Positions 36,444 to 45,153 are shown, counted from the first letter of the stretch. The stretch: 64,000 nucleotides of DNA from JAKOWB01 sp038363005 (GCA_038363005.1 JBBQBI010000006.1:124001-188000); one strand, 5' to 3'. Translations and numbers: made by a program. The notes: generated by a model from the letters alone, not told the origin.

Positions 36444-36554
36444 GGGCCTTCACCCGCCCTCTCCCGCCAAAAGCGGGAAAGGGAATGCTAGCGGACGATG
36501 CCAGCCAAGGCGTCCCCTCTCCCGCTTCTGGCGGGAGAGGGACAGGGTGAGGGC
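36444..36554. repeat. palindromic repeat, family A (CCCGCC-AAAAG-CGGG subtype)
   Basis: Facing hairpins CCCTCTCCCGCCAAAAGCGGG and CCCCTCTCCCGCTTCTGGCGGGAGAGGG, with CACCC and GGGTGAGGG flanks. It lies immediately before the DUF559 gene; the same subtype lies immediately after it. Confidence 0.85.
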
Positions 36555-36575
36555 GTTCGGTTAGGCTTTCGGGCC

Positions 36576-36935
36576 ATGAGCGTTGTTCGCGCCAGGAAAC
36601 TCAGAGCCACGCTCACCGATGCCGAGCGCAAGCTTTGGTACGCGCTACGGGATCGCCGGCTCGCGCGGCTCAAGTTCCGACGACAGCATCCATTTCCGCC
36701 CTACACGCTCGATTTTCACTGCGAGGCAGCGGATCTCGTCATCGAGGTCGATGGTGGACAACACACGACGGAGGGCGACGCCAAGCGAACAGCCGCGCTG
36801 GAAGCCGCTGGATTACTGGTCCTGCGCTTCTGGAACAACGAGGTCTTGGAAAATCTTCAGGGCTGTCTGGAGCGGATCGTCGAGTTCGCGACAGAGCGGA
36901 TCGCGACCAAATATCCAAACCAGAAAACGACCTAG
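36576..36935 (+). CDS. DUF559 (Vsr-like PD-(D/E)XK) endonuclease-fold protein
   Basis: A 119-residue protein of the DUF559 family. The PD-(D/E)XK-like residues are Glu17 (TDAERKLW), Asp46 (YTLDFHCE), Glu57-x-Asp59 and Gln62 (VIEVDGGQH); the family tail RFWNNEVLENLQG is present. The fold matches very-short-patch repair and restriction endonucleases, but the cellular role of DUF559 proteins is unknown. It is bracketed on both sides by family A palindromes of one subtype. A paralogue at 45184 is bracketed the same way by a different subtype. ATG 36576 is used. Confidence 0.88.
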   Translation: MSVVRARKLRATLTDAERKLWYALRDRRLARLKFRRQHPFPPYTLDFHCEAADLVIEVDGGQHTTEGDAKRTAALEAAGLLVLRFWNNEVLENLQGCLERIVEFATERIATKYPNQKTT

Positions 36936-37051
36936 GGCCCTCACCCTGCCCTCTCCCGCCAAAAGCGGGAGAGGGGGAGATTTTGGCTCGCTTCGGCGCC
37001 ATTCTGCCCCCCTCTCCCGCTTTTGGCGGGAGAGGGTTGGGGTGAGGGCCC
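36936..37051. repeat. palindromic repeat, family A (CCCGCC-AAAAG-CGGG subtype)
   Basis: Starts one base after the DUF559 stop with GGCCCTCACCC, then CCCTCTCCCGCCAAAAGCGGG, and ends with CCCTCTCCCGCTTTTGGCGGG and GGGGTGAGGGCC. The ends are inverted repeats of each other. Confidence 0.88.
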
Positions 37052-37055
37052 TTGG

Positions 37056-38261
37056 TTACGCCATCGCGTCCTCGAACGGTGTCGTCGACAGCACCACCGG
37101 GCCCGCCTCGGTGATCAGCACTGGCTCTTCCAGCTTCACGCCCTCCTGGCCGCCGACGGCGCCGATGTAGCTTTCGACGCAGACGATCATGCCAACCTCC
37201 AGGACGCCGTCGTAGGCGCCCCACTCGGCATCCTCGGCGTACCAGATCAGTGGGTACTCGACGCCCAGGCCGCAACCGTGTGCGATGTCGGCATAGCGGT
37301 TGGGCTTGCAGTCTGCGGGTAGCTGGAAGGCTTTCTCCGTCAGCTCGAAGAAGCCGGTGCCGGGACGCAACAAGGGGATGTTGGTGGCGAGCTGGCGCCG
37401 CGCCAGCTCGTAGAGTCGGCGCTGCGCGTCGCTCGGCCGGACGTCGCCGATGACGAAGCTGCGCGACAGATCGGTGTACCAGCCGTCCGGCCCGATCAGG
37501 TCGGTGTCAAAGGACAGCAGCTCGCCGGCCTGCATGACGCGGTCGGCGGTTTCCTGGAACCAGGGATTGGTGCGCGGGCCGCTGGTCAGCAGGCGGGTCT
37601 CGGGATACTCACCACCGCGGCGGATCGAGCCGGCCAGCAGCACCGCCAGCGCCTCCTGCTCCGTCATGCCGGGGCGGGCTTCGGCGCGCAGCTCGGCGAT
37701 CGCCGCCTCGGTGGTGCGCAGCGACTGCACGAAGGCGCGCACCTCCTCCGGGCTCTTGATCGAGCGGGCGCGTTCCAGCACGCCCTTGGCATCGACGGCG
37801 ACGACCCCGGCGCTGGCCAGCGCCTCGCTCAAGGGCAGGTCGGCGCGGTCGATGCCCAGGCGCTTCTCGCCGCCGCCCACCGCCTTGACCAGGTCGGCCA
37901 GCTCGGCCGCCAGGCGCGCCGCCATCTCCGGCCCGCGCGGGCCGACGCTCATGTAGTCCCAGGCCAGCGAGGGGCGGATCTCGTCCAACGTCTCCAGGCC
38001 GCGCGACAGGTGGGCGGAGGACGGCAGCTCCCAGATCACCACCGGTCCCTCGGCCGGCACCAGCGCGTAGCGGCAGAGATTGTGCAGCGTCCAGACCTGC
38101 ATGTTCCGGGTGCCGGTGGCATAGCGTAGGTTGACCGGATCGGTGACCAGCACGGCGGCCAAGCCGGCCTCGCCGGTCAGGCGGCGCAGGCGCTGCAGCC
38201 GATAGGCGCGCAACGCCTTGGCGTCGACCGGCGCCGGGGAATCCCAACCGGCAAAGGACAT
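37056..38261 (-). CDS. M24-family metallohydrolase fold protein, DddP-like clade
   Basis: A 401-residue 'pita-bread' fold protein. Six metal ligands can be placed: the Asp pair in FDTD, a third Asp 10 residues later (YTD), His in HGCG 64 residues on, Glu in CVES 35 on, and Glu in VKLE 15 on. These spacings equal those I recall for the DMSP lyase DddP (Asp295, Asp297, Asp307, His371, Glu406, Glu421). DddP's proposed catalytic Asp377 falls at Val here (HGCGLGVEYP), so DMSP lyase activity is doubtful. A creatinase, peptidase or betaine-analogue hydrolase role is possible. The start overlaps the stop of a GlxA-type regulator gene (TGATG), so they form one operon. Confidence 0.85.
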   Translation of the reverse strand: MSFAGWDSPAPVDAKALRAYRLQRLRRLTGEAGLAAVLVTDPVNLRYATGTRNMQVWTLHNLCRYALVPAEGPVVIWELPSSAHLSRGLETLDEIRPSLAWDYMSVGPRGPEMAARLAAELADLVKAVGGGEKRLGIDRADLPLSEALASAGVVAVDAKGVLERARSIKSPEEVRAFVQSLRTTEAAIAELRAEARPGMTEQEALAVLLAGSIRRGGEYPETRLLTSGPRTNPWFQETADRVMQAGELLSFDTDLIGPDGWYTDLSRSFVIGDVRPSDAQRRLYELARRQLATNIPLLRPGTGFFELTEKAFQLPADCKPNRYADIAHGCGLGVEYPLIWYAEDAEWGAYDGVLEVGMIVCVESYIGAVGGQEGVKLEEPVLITEAGPVVLSTTPFEDAMA

Positions 38262-39262
38262 CAGGCGGCCTCGGCGCCGTCGATCTCGCCGGGCAGCGAG
38301 GGCAGGCCGCGTTCCTTGCGCGGCGTGCGGCCGAAGAAGTCGCGGTAGCACTTGGAGAAGTGCGAGGCCGAGACGAAGCCGCAGGCCAGCGCCACGTCGA
38401 TCACGCTCATGTTGGTCTGCAGCAGCAGCAGGCGGGCGCGGTTGAGGCGGAGCTCCAGGTAATAGCGCGCCGGCGAGCGGTTGAGGTACTTGCGGAACAG
38501 CCGCTCGAGCTGGCGGGTGGAGAGGCCGGCATGCTCGGCCAGCTCGCCGCGGGCCAGCGGCTCCTCCAGATTCTTCTCCATGATCTCGATGATCGACAGC
38601 AGCTTCGGGTGCCGCACGCCCAGGCGCGCCGGCAGGCTCATGCGCTGCTGGTCGTGGCGGTCGCGAATGCGCTCGTGCATGAACTGGTCGGCGACCTGGG
38701 CCGCCAGCTCGTAGCCATGCTGCAGCGAGATGACATTCAGCATCATGTCGATGGCGGCGGTGCCGCCGGAGCAGGTGAAGCGGTTGCGGTCGATCTCGAA
38801 CAGCTCGGGCGTGATCTCCAGGTCGGGGAAGTCCTCGGCGAAGCCGGCCAGGTTCTCCCAGTGGATGGTGCAGTGGTAGCCGTCGAGCAGCCCGGCGCGC
38901 GCCAGGATGTGGCTGCCGGTGCAGAGCGCGCCGATGTCGGCGCCCTTGCGGTCCATCGAGCGCAGCCACGAGGACAGCCGCTTGTCGTCGAACAGCTGCA
39001 CGTCGATGCCGGCGCAGACCACGACGGCGTCGAATTCGCTGGCCAGGTCGATGGCGCCGATCGGCTGCAGCGGAATGCCGTTCGAGGCGGTGACCGGGCG
39101 GCCGTCGACTGAATAGAGCTTCCAGTCATAGAGCTGCTTGTTGGCGGCCCGGTTGGCCAGGCGCAGCGGCTCCACCGCGCCGGTGAAGGCGATCATGGAG
39201 AAGCGCGGCACCAGGACGAAGGCCAGGCGCTGGGGCAGACGACGGGGCTGTGAACCGAGCAC
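38261..39262 (-). CDS. GlxA-family (AraC-type, DJ-1/PfpI domain) regulator, GbdR-like, second copy
   Basis: A 333-residue regulator starting at GTG 39262. It has a DJ-1/PfpI-like domain (residues about 12-175; GADIGALCTGSHILARAGLL) and a C-terminal AraC domain (HAGLSTRQLERLFRKYL; IDVALACGFVSASHFSKCYR). It is very close to the regulator at 34180, above all in FTCSGGTAA, HERIRDRHD and the whole DNA-binding region, so the two may read similar operators. It is co-transcribed with the DddP-like gene and divergent from the sarcosine oxidase operon, which it probably activates (inference from GbdR/SouR biology). Confidence 0.9.
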   Translation of the reverse strand: MLGSQPRRLPQRLAFVLVPRFSMIAFTGAVEPLRLANRAANKQLYDWKLYSVDGRPVTASNGIPLQPIGAIDLASEFDAVVVCAGIDVQLFDDKRLSSWLRSMDRKGADIGALCTGSHILARAGLLDGYHCTIHWENLAGFAEDFPDLEITPELFEIDRNRFTCSGGTAAIDMMLNVISLQHGYELAAQVADQFMHERIRDRHDQQRMSLPARLGVRHPKLLSIIEIMEKNLEEPLARGELAEHAGLSTRQLERLFRKYLNRSPARYYLELRLNRARLLLLQTNMSVIDVALACGFVSASHFSKCYRDFFGRTPRKERGLPSLPGEIDGAEAA

Positions 39263-39491
39263 GGAGTGGACCGCACCTTTCTTTGGGACGCCGCTGGGCC
39301 CCGATTGTCGCGATCAGGCCAGGGTGGGGCCGCGGCTGTCGCGGAATGATAATTTCCTGGCGCGGGCTCGCAAGCCCCCATTCGTGGGGTCAGCACCCTG
39401 CCGACAAGCTGTCGCAGGGGGCCTCGAGCCTTGCGCCGGCCGCCCGCGCATGGCCTCTTGCGGGCCTACCCACCCCGGTCCAGGCAGCCCG

Positions 39492-40745
39492 ATGACCCAG
39501 CGCTATTCGCTTTTCAGCCTGATCCGTAACGCCTTCTCGTACCACGAGAATTGGCAGAAAGCCTGGCGCCAGCCGGAGCCCAAGGCGGAGTACGACGCCA
39601 TCATCGTCGGCGGCGGCGGCCATGGCCTGGCGACGGCCTACTACCTGGCCAAGGAGCACAAGATGACCAATATCGCGGTCATCGAGCGCGGCTGGCTGGG
39701 CGGCGGCAATACCGGGCGCAACACCACCATCGTGCGCTCCAACTACCTCTGGGACCAGTCGGCGCTGCTCTACGAGCACGCCCTGAAGCTGTGGGAAGGC
39801 CTGAGCCAGGAGCTGAACTACAACGTCATGTTCAGCCAGCGCGGCGTGATGAACCTGGCGCACAACCAGCACGACCTGCGCGAGCTGTCGCGCCGCATCA
39901 ATGCCAACCGGCTGAACGGCATCGACAGCGAGCTGCTGACGGCGCAGCAGGTGAAGGACTTCTGCCCGGCCATCGACCTGCGCGGCAACGGCCGCTATCC
40001 GGTGCTGGGCGCCAGCCTGCAGCGGCGCGGCGGCACCGCCCGGCACGACGCCGTGGCCTGGGGCTATGCCCGTGGCGCCGACGCGCTGGGCGTCGACATC
40101 ATCCAGAACTGCCCGGTCGAGGGCTTCGAGATCGAGGGCGGCCGGGTCACCGGCGTGCGCACCGCCCGGGGCCTGATCAAGGCGAAGAAGGTCGGCCTGG
40201 TCGCCGCCGGGCATTCCACCGTGCTGGCCACCCTGGCCGGCTTCCAGCTGCCGCTGATCAGCCTGCCGCTGCAGGCGCTGGTCAGCGAGCCGGTGAAGCC
40301 CTGCGTGCCCTGCGTCGTGATGTCGAACGCCGTGCACGCCTATATCAGCCAGTCGGACAAGGGCGAGCTGGTGATCGGCGCCGGCGTCGACCACTACATC
40401 GGCTATGGCCAGCGCGGCTCGATCCACGTGCAGGAGGAGACGCTGGCGGCGATCTGCGAGCTCTTCCCGATGTTCCGGCGCATGCGCATGCTGCGCAACT
40501 GGGGCGGCATCGTCGACGTCTGCCCCGATGCCTCGCCGATCATCTCCAAGACACCGGTCGAGGGCATGTTCATCAACTGCGGCTGGGGCACCGGCGGCTT
40601 CAAGGCCACGCCGGGCTCGGGCAACGTCTTCGCCCACACCATCGCCACCGGCGAACCGCACCCGCTGAACGCCGCCTTCACGCTCGACCGCTTCGTCTCC
40701 GGCTTCCTGATCGACGAGCACGGCGCCGCCGCCGTGGCGCACTAG
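39492..40745 (+). CDS. soxB: sarcosine oxidase beta subunit (SoxB)
   Basis: A 417-residue flavoprotein subunit of heterotetrameric sarcosine oxidase. The FAD Rossmann motif is at 37-46 (IIVGGGGHGL) with NTGRNTTIVRSNYL following. His185 in RRGGTARHDAVAWG is the likely covalent FMN attachment site known for this family. The complex oxidises sarcosine to glycine, passing the one-carbon unit to THF and electrons to oxygen. First gene of soxBDAG, 11 bases before soxD. Its 229-bp upstream region, shared with the divergent regulator, holds a GATAAT-like -10 at 39348-39353 without a clear -35. Confidence 0.96.
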   Translation: MTQRYSLFSLIRNAFSYHENWQKAWRQPEPKAEYDAIIVGGGGHGLATAYYLAKEHKMTNIAVIERGWLGGGNTGRNTTIVRSNYLWDQSALLYEHALKLWEGLSQELNYNVMFSQRGVMNLAHNQHDLRELSRRINANRLNGIDSELLTAQQVKDFCPAIDLRGNGRYPVLGASLQRRGGTARHDAVAWGYARGADALGVDIIQNCPVEGFEIEGGRVTGVRTARGLIKAKKVGLVAAGHSTVLATLAGFQLPLISLPLQALVSEPVKPCVPCVVMSNAVHAYISQSDKGELVIGAGVDHYIGYGQRGSIHVQEETLAAICELFPMFRRMRMLRNWGGIVDVCPDASPIISKTPVEGMFINCGWGTGGFKATPGSGNVFAHTIATGEPHPLNAAFTLDRFVSGFLIDEHGAAAVAH

Positions 40746-40756
40746 GACCCAGACCC

Positions 40757-41050
40757 ATGCTTCTGATCCCCTGCCCCTACTGTGGCGAGCGTGCCGAGAT
40801 CGAATTCTCCTATGGCGGCGAGGCGCACATCGCGCGGCCGACCGAGCCCGACAAGCTGAGTGATGCCGAGTGGGCCAAGTACGTCTACTGGCGCGCCAAC
40901 ACCAAGGGCGTCTTCGCCGAGCGATGGATGCACGCCCAGGGCTGCCGTCGTTGGTTCAACGTGATCCGCGACACCGTGAGCTACCAGATCCTCGCCAGCT
41001 ACGAAGCCGGGACCCAGCCGCCCGCCGTGGAGCGCAAGACCTATGTCTGA
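40757..41050 (+). CDS. soxD: sarcosine oxidase delta subunit (SoxD)
   Basis: A 97-residue subunit. Cys6 and Cys9 (IPCPYCGE), His59 and Cys63 (HAQGCRRWFN) fit the zinc site of SoxD. The small zinc subunit packs against SoxA and stabilises the complex. The gene overlaps soxA by 8 bases. The RDTVSY segment and the C-terminal PAVERKTYV tail are typical for the family. Confidence 0.96.
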   Translation: MLLIPCPYCGERAEIEFSYGGEAHIARPTEPDKLSDAEWAKYVYWRANTKGVFAERWMHAQGCRRWFNVIRDTVSYQILASYEAGTQPPAVERKTYV

Positions 41051-44000
41051 CGCCACCGTGACCCAGTCGTTCCGCCTGTCCGCCGGCGGCCGCATCGATC
41101 GCAGCAAGCCGCTGAGCTTCAGCTTCGACGGGCGGACCTACCAGGGCTTCGCCGGCGACACCGTGGCCTCGGCGCTGCTGGCCAACGGCGTGCATCTGGT
41201 CGGCCGCAGCTTCAAGTACCACCGGCCGCGCGGCATCGTGACTGCCGGCATTGAGGAGCCCAACGCGCTGCTGCAGGTCGGCCTGGACCCGGCGACCGAA
41301 CCCAACGTCAAGGCGACGGTGTGCGAGCTGGTCGAGGGGCTGACCGCGCAGTCGCAGAACCGCTGGCCCTCGCTCGGCTTCGACGTCGGCGCGATGAATT
41401 CCGTGGTCTCGAAGTTCCTGCCGTCCGGCTTCTACTACAAGACCTTCATGTGGCCGCCCTCGACCAAGGGCTGGCTGTTCTGGGAGAAGTTCATCCGCAA
41501 GGCCGCCGGCCTGGGCAAGGCGCCGACCGGGCGCGACAGCGACCGCTACGACAAGAGCTTCGCGCACTGCGACCTGCTGGTGGTCGGTGGCGGCGCCGCC
41601 GGATTGGCCGCGGCGCTGGCCGCCGGCCGCGCCGGCAAGCGCGTGCTGCTGGCCGAGCTGGACCATGAACTGGGCGGCTGGCTGTTGAGCCAGCGCGAGC
41701 AGACGATCGAGGGCCAGCCGGCGTTGGACTGGGTGGCCCAGGCGACGGCCGAGCTGGCCAGCCTGCCCAACGTCGAGATGCTGACCCGCACCATCGCCTT
41801 CGCCTACTTCGACCACAACTTCCTCGGCCTGTGGCAGAACCTGACCGACCATCTGCCGCCGGCCGAACGGCCCAAGGACGGGCCGCGCCACCGCCTGATC
41901 AAGCTGCGCGCCAAGCAGGTGATCCTGGCCACCGGCGCGCTGGAACGGCCGCTCTGCTTCCGCGACAACGACCGCCCGGGCGTGATGCTGGCCGGCGCGG
42001 CGCAGGCCTTCGTCAACCGCTGGGCGGTGAAGCCCGGCACCAAGGCCGTGATCCTGACCAACAACGACAGTGCCTATGGCGCAGCGCTGGACCTGAAGGC
42101 GGCGGGGGTGGAAGTCGCCGCCGTCGTCGACCTGCGGCAGAATCCCGACGGCGCCTTGACCGACAAGGCGGAGGCCGCCGGCATCCGCGTGCTGGCCGAC
42201 CACGGCATCATCGCGGTGGAGGGCAAGTTGCGCGTCACCGGCGTGAAGATCGCGCCGCTGGCGGCCAACGGTCAGGGCATCGGCCAGCCGGTGGAAAGCG
42301 TCGCCTGCGACCTGGTGCTGAACGCCGGCGGCTTCACGCCCACCGTGCATCTGTTCAGCCAGGCCAAAGGCAAGCTGGCCTGGAACGAGGCGCGGCAGTG
42401 GTTCCAGCCCGGCCAGGCCGGGCAGCCCAACCAGGTCTCGGTCGGCGCCTGCAACGGCACCTGGGGTCTGGGCGCGGCGCTGGCCGAGGGCTTCGCCGCC
42501 GGCGGCGGCGGCGGCCAAGCACCCAGCGCGGCGGATCACGACTTCCAGCCGATGCGGCACCTCTGGCTGATCCCCTCGGACCAGCCGCTGGGCCACAAGG
42601 GCAAGCATTTCATCGACCAGCAGAACGACGTCACCGCCGCCGACCTGAAGCTGGCGCTGCGCGAGGGCTACGTTTCGATCGAGCACCTGAAGCGCTACAC
42701 CACCACCGGCATGGCGACCGACCAGGGCAAGACCTCGAACCTGAACGCGCTGAGCATCGTCGCCGAGACGCTGGCCAAGCCGATCCCCGAGGTCGGCACC
42801 ACGACCTTCCGCGCGCCCTATGCGCCGGTCTCCTTCGGCGCCTTCATGGGGCGCGACGCCGACGACTTGCTGGATCCGCTGCGCAAGACGCCGATGGACC
42901 CCTGGCAGGAGTCGAACGGCGCGCAGTTCGAGAACGTCGGGCAGTGGCGCCGCGCCTGGTACTACCCGAAGCCGGGCGAGGACCTGCACGCCGCCGTCAA
43001 TCGCGAGGTCAAGGCGGTGCGCGAGACCGTTGGCATCCTCGACGCCTCGACCCTGGGCAAGATCGACATCAAGGGGCCGGACGCCGCGGAGTTCATCAAC
43101 CGCATCTACACCAACGCCTTCCTGAAGCTGGAGCCGGGGCGCTGCCGCTACGGCCTGATGCTGAAGGAGGACGGCATGGTGATGGACGACGGCGTGACCG
43201 CGCGCCTGGCCCCCGACCACTTCCTGATGCACACCACCACCGGCAACGCCGCGCCGGTGATGAACCATCTGGAAGAGTACCTGCAGACCGAGTGGCCGCA
43301 CCTGAAGGTCTACCTGACCTCGGTCACCGAGCAGTGGGCGACGGTGCAGGTGGCCGGCCCCAAGGCGCGCACCCTGATCAACGAGATCGCCCCCGATCTC
43401 GACCTTGCGACCGAGTCCTTCCCCTTCATGTCGGTGCGCCACGGCACGGTGCTGGGCCAGCCGGCCCGCATCTTCCGCATCTCCTTCACCGGCGAGGGAT
43501 CCTGGGAGATCAACGTCGCGCCCTCCTACGGCCTCGCGCTGTGGGAGGCGCTGATGACCGCCGGCACCAAGTACGGCATCACGCCTTATGGCACCGAGGC
43601 GATGCACGTGCTGCGCGCCGAGAAGGGCTTCATTATCGTCGGGCAGGAAACCGACGGCTCGATCAATCCCCTCGACCTGGGGATGGAGGGCATGGTCTCC
43701 AAGACCAAGGACTTCGTCGGCAAGCGCTCGCTCACCCGCAGCGACATGGCGAAGCCCGACCGCAAGCAGCTGGTCGGCATCCTGACCGAGGACCCAGCCG
43801 AAGTGTTGCCGGAAGGCGCCCACCTGGTGGCCGACCCGAAGCAGCCCAGGCCGATGACCCAGCTGGGCCACGTCACCTCCAGCTACTGGAGTCCAAACCT
43901 CGGCCGCTCCATCGCGATGGGACTCCTGAAGGGCGGCCGGGCACGGCTGGGCGAGACGCTCTACGCCCCGCTGCTGAACGGCAAGGTGGTGGCCTGCAAG

Positions 44001-44051
44001 GTCACCGAGACGGTGTTTTTCGACAAGGAAGGGGTGCGTCTGCGTGGCTGA
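41043..44051 (+). CDS. soxA: sarcosine oxidase alpha subunit (SoxA)
   Basis: A 1002-residue subunit. It has an N-terminal ferredoxin-like fold (SFSFDGRTYQGFAGDTVASA, about 24-43), then an NAD-binding Rossmann region (CDLLVVGGGAAGLAAALAAG, about 177-196). The central part is related to bacterial disulfide reductase-like oxidoreductases. From about 610 to the end it is a GCV_T-like THF-binding domain (LGKIDIKGPDAAEFINRIYT; FMSVRHGTV). It passes formaldehyde-level carbon to THF as methylene-THF. Overlaps of 8 bases with soxD and 8 bases with soxG show tight co-translation. Confidence 0.96.
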   Translation: MSDATVTQSFRLSAGGRIDRSKPLSFSFDGRTYQGFAGDTVASALLANGVHLVGRSFKYHRPRGIVTAGIEEPNALLQVGLDPATEPNVKATVCELVEGLTAQSQNRWPSLGFDVGAMNSVVSKFLPSGFYYKTFMWPPSTKGWLFWEKFIRKAAGLGKAPTGRDSDRYDKSFAHCDLLVVGGGAAGLAAALAAGRAGKRVLLAELDHELGGWLLSQREQTIEGQPALDWVAQATAELASLPNVEMLTRTIAFAYFDHNFLGLWQNLTDHLPPAERPKDGPRHRLIKLRAKQVILATGALERPLCFRDNDRPGVMLAGAAQAFVNRWAVKPGTKAVILTNNDSAYGAALDLKAAGVEVAAVVDLRQNPDGALTDKAEAAGIRVLADHGIIAVEGKLRVTGVKIAPLAANGQGIGQPVESVACDLVLNAGGFTPTVHLFSQAKGKLAWNEARQWFQPGQAGQPNQVSVGACNGTWGLGAALAEGFAAGGGGGQAPSAADHDFQPMRHLWLIPSDQPLGHKGKHFIDQQNDVTAADLKLALREGYVSIEHLKRYTTTGMATDQGKTSNLNALSIVAETLAKPIPEVGTTTFRAPYAPVSFGAFMGRDADDLLDPLRKTPMDPWQESNGAQFENVGQWRRAWYYPKPGEDLHAAVNREVKAVRETVGILDASTLGKIDIKGPDAAEFINRIYTNAFLKLEPGRCRYGLMLKEDGMVMDDGVTARLAPDHFLMHTTTGNAAPVMNHLEEYLQTEWPHLKVYLTSVTEQWATVQVAGPKARTLINEIAPDLDLATESFPFMSVRHGTVLGQPARIFRISFTGEGSWEINVAPSYGLALWEALMTAGTKYGITPYGTEAMHVLRAEKGFIIVGQETDGSINPLDLGMEGMVSKTKDFVGKRSLTRSDMAKPDRKQLVGILTEDPAEVLPEGAHLVADPKQPRPMTQLGHVTSSYWSPNLGRSIAMGLLKGGRARLGETLYAPLLNGKVVACKVTETVFFDKEGVRLRG

Positions 44052-44646
44052 CATGACCTTCATGCGGCAGGCACCGCTCGACCACCTGGCGCTGCCAGCG
44101 CAGGCGCGGGACGACCTGGGCCAGGCTGGCCTGGGGCTCGGCGAGCTGCGCTTCCAGGGCGCGGTGAACCTGCGCGCGCGCCGCGACGATCCGGCCGCGC
44201 GCCAGGCGCTGGAAGCCGCACTCGGCACCGCCCTGCCCGGCGTCAACGCGACGGCGGCGGCCGGCGAGCTGACGCTCATCGGCCTGGGTCCCGACGAGTG
44301 GCTGGAGGTCGGCGGCGACGGCCCTGCCGTGGCGCAGCGCCTGGAGGGCGGCGGCCAAGGCCAGTTCGTCGGCGTGACCGATGTCAGCGAGAACTACTGC
44401 ACGCTCGTCGTCAGCGGCCCCAAGGCGCGCGAGGTACTGGCCAAGGGCTGTCCGCTCGACCTGCATCCGGACGTCTTCAAAACCAGCGACGCAGCCGGCA
44501 CGCTGGTCGCCAAGGCCACCGTGGTGCTGTGGCTGCAGGCTGACGGCAGCTTCCGCGTCCTGGTCCGCCGCTCCTTCGCCGACTACCTCTACCGCTGGCT
44601 GGACGACGCCGGGCGGGAATACGGCGTGGCGGTGCTGCGGGGGTGA
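44044..44646 (+). CDS. soxG: sarcosine oxidase gamma subunit (SoxG)
   Basis: A 200-residue GCV_T-related subunit starting at GTG inside the end of soxA. Features include LGPDEWLEVG, VTDVSENYCTLVVSGPKARE and the closing RSFADYLYRWLDDAG. SoxG completes the sarcosine oxidase heterotetramer and covers part of the THF-binding surface. A small secreted-protein gene starts within its last four bases. Confidence 0.94.
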   Translation: MADMTFMRQAPLDHLALPAQARDDLGQAGLGLGELRFQGAVNLRARRDDPAARQALEAALGTALPGVNATAAAGELTLIGLGPDEWLEVGGDGPAVAQRLEGGGQGQFVGVTDVSENYCTLVVSGPKAREVLAKGCPLDLHPDVFKTSDAAGTLVAKATVVLWLQADGSFRVLVRRSFADYLYRWLDDAGREYGVAVLRG

Positions 44647-45017
44647 GGCGCCTGGCGGCCCTGCTGCTGGGGCTGCTCTGCGCCAGTACGGCGCTGGCCG
44701 ATGCCCAGCCGTTGCGCGGGCCGGACATCCTCCAGGCGCTTGGCGATGCCACCGCCGAGGGCACCTGGCACGGCACGCCCTATCGCCAGTTCTTCGCCGC
44801 CGACGGCCGCACTTTCTATCGGCAAGGCGACGCGCCCATGACGCAGGGCCGCTGGAAGGTCGACGGTGACCGCTACTGCTCCGACTGGAGCCCGCCCGAA
44901 CTGGGCCAGCCCAGCTGGTCCTGCTACGCGGTGCTGGCCGAGGGCGCGACCTACTTCTGGCAGCAGCCCGGCGACCAGCCACAGCCCTTCACGCTCTCAC
45001 CGGGGAATGGGCTTTAG
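44643..45017 (+). CDS. small secreted protein of unknown function (124 aa)
   Basis: It starts at a GTG overlapping the soxG stop (GTGA). It has a Sec-type signal peptide (RRLAALLLGLLCASTALAD, cleavage near residue 20). The mature part of about 104 residues is rich in Trp and Tyr and has two Cys (YCSDWSP; WSCYAVL) that could form a disulfide. The pattern (GTWHGTPYRQFF, QGRWKVDGDRYC) recalls DUF995-like periplasmic proteins. Coupling to sarcosine oxidase suggests a periplasmic role linked to this metabolism, but its function is not known. Confidence 0.7.
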   Translation: MRRLAALLLGLLCASTALADAQPLRGPDILQALGDATAEGTWHGTPYRQFFAADGRTFYRQGDAPMTQGRWKVDGDRYCSDWSPPELGQPSWSCYAVLAEGATYFWQQPGDQPQPFTLSPGNGL

Positions 45018-45031
45018 GGCTGCGGTAGCCG

Positions 45032-45153
45032 CACCAACATCCCTCACCCGCTCCCTGCGGTCGCACCCTCCCCCAAGGGGGAGGGATAGGTAAGTGACCC
45101 TCCCCCTTGGGGGAGGGTGGCGAGCAGAGCGAGCCGGGTGAGGGATGTTGGTG
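45032..45153. repeat. palindromic repeat, family A (CCCCC-AA-GGGGG subtype) with 19-bp perfect ends
   Basis: A 122-bp element whose ends CACCAACATCCCTCACCCG and its exact reverse complement (45135-45153) are perfect 19-bp inverted repeats. Inside are two copies of CCCTCCCCCAAGGGGGAGGG-type hairpin. It lies 30 bases before the second DUF559 gene. Confidence 0.92.

Noticed and set aside
37056..38261. Naming the M24 protein a DMSP lyase (DddP)
   Set aside because: Metal ligands match but the residue at the proposed catalytic Asp is Val; context is N-methyl amine catabolism.
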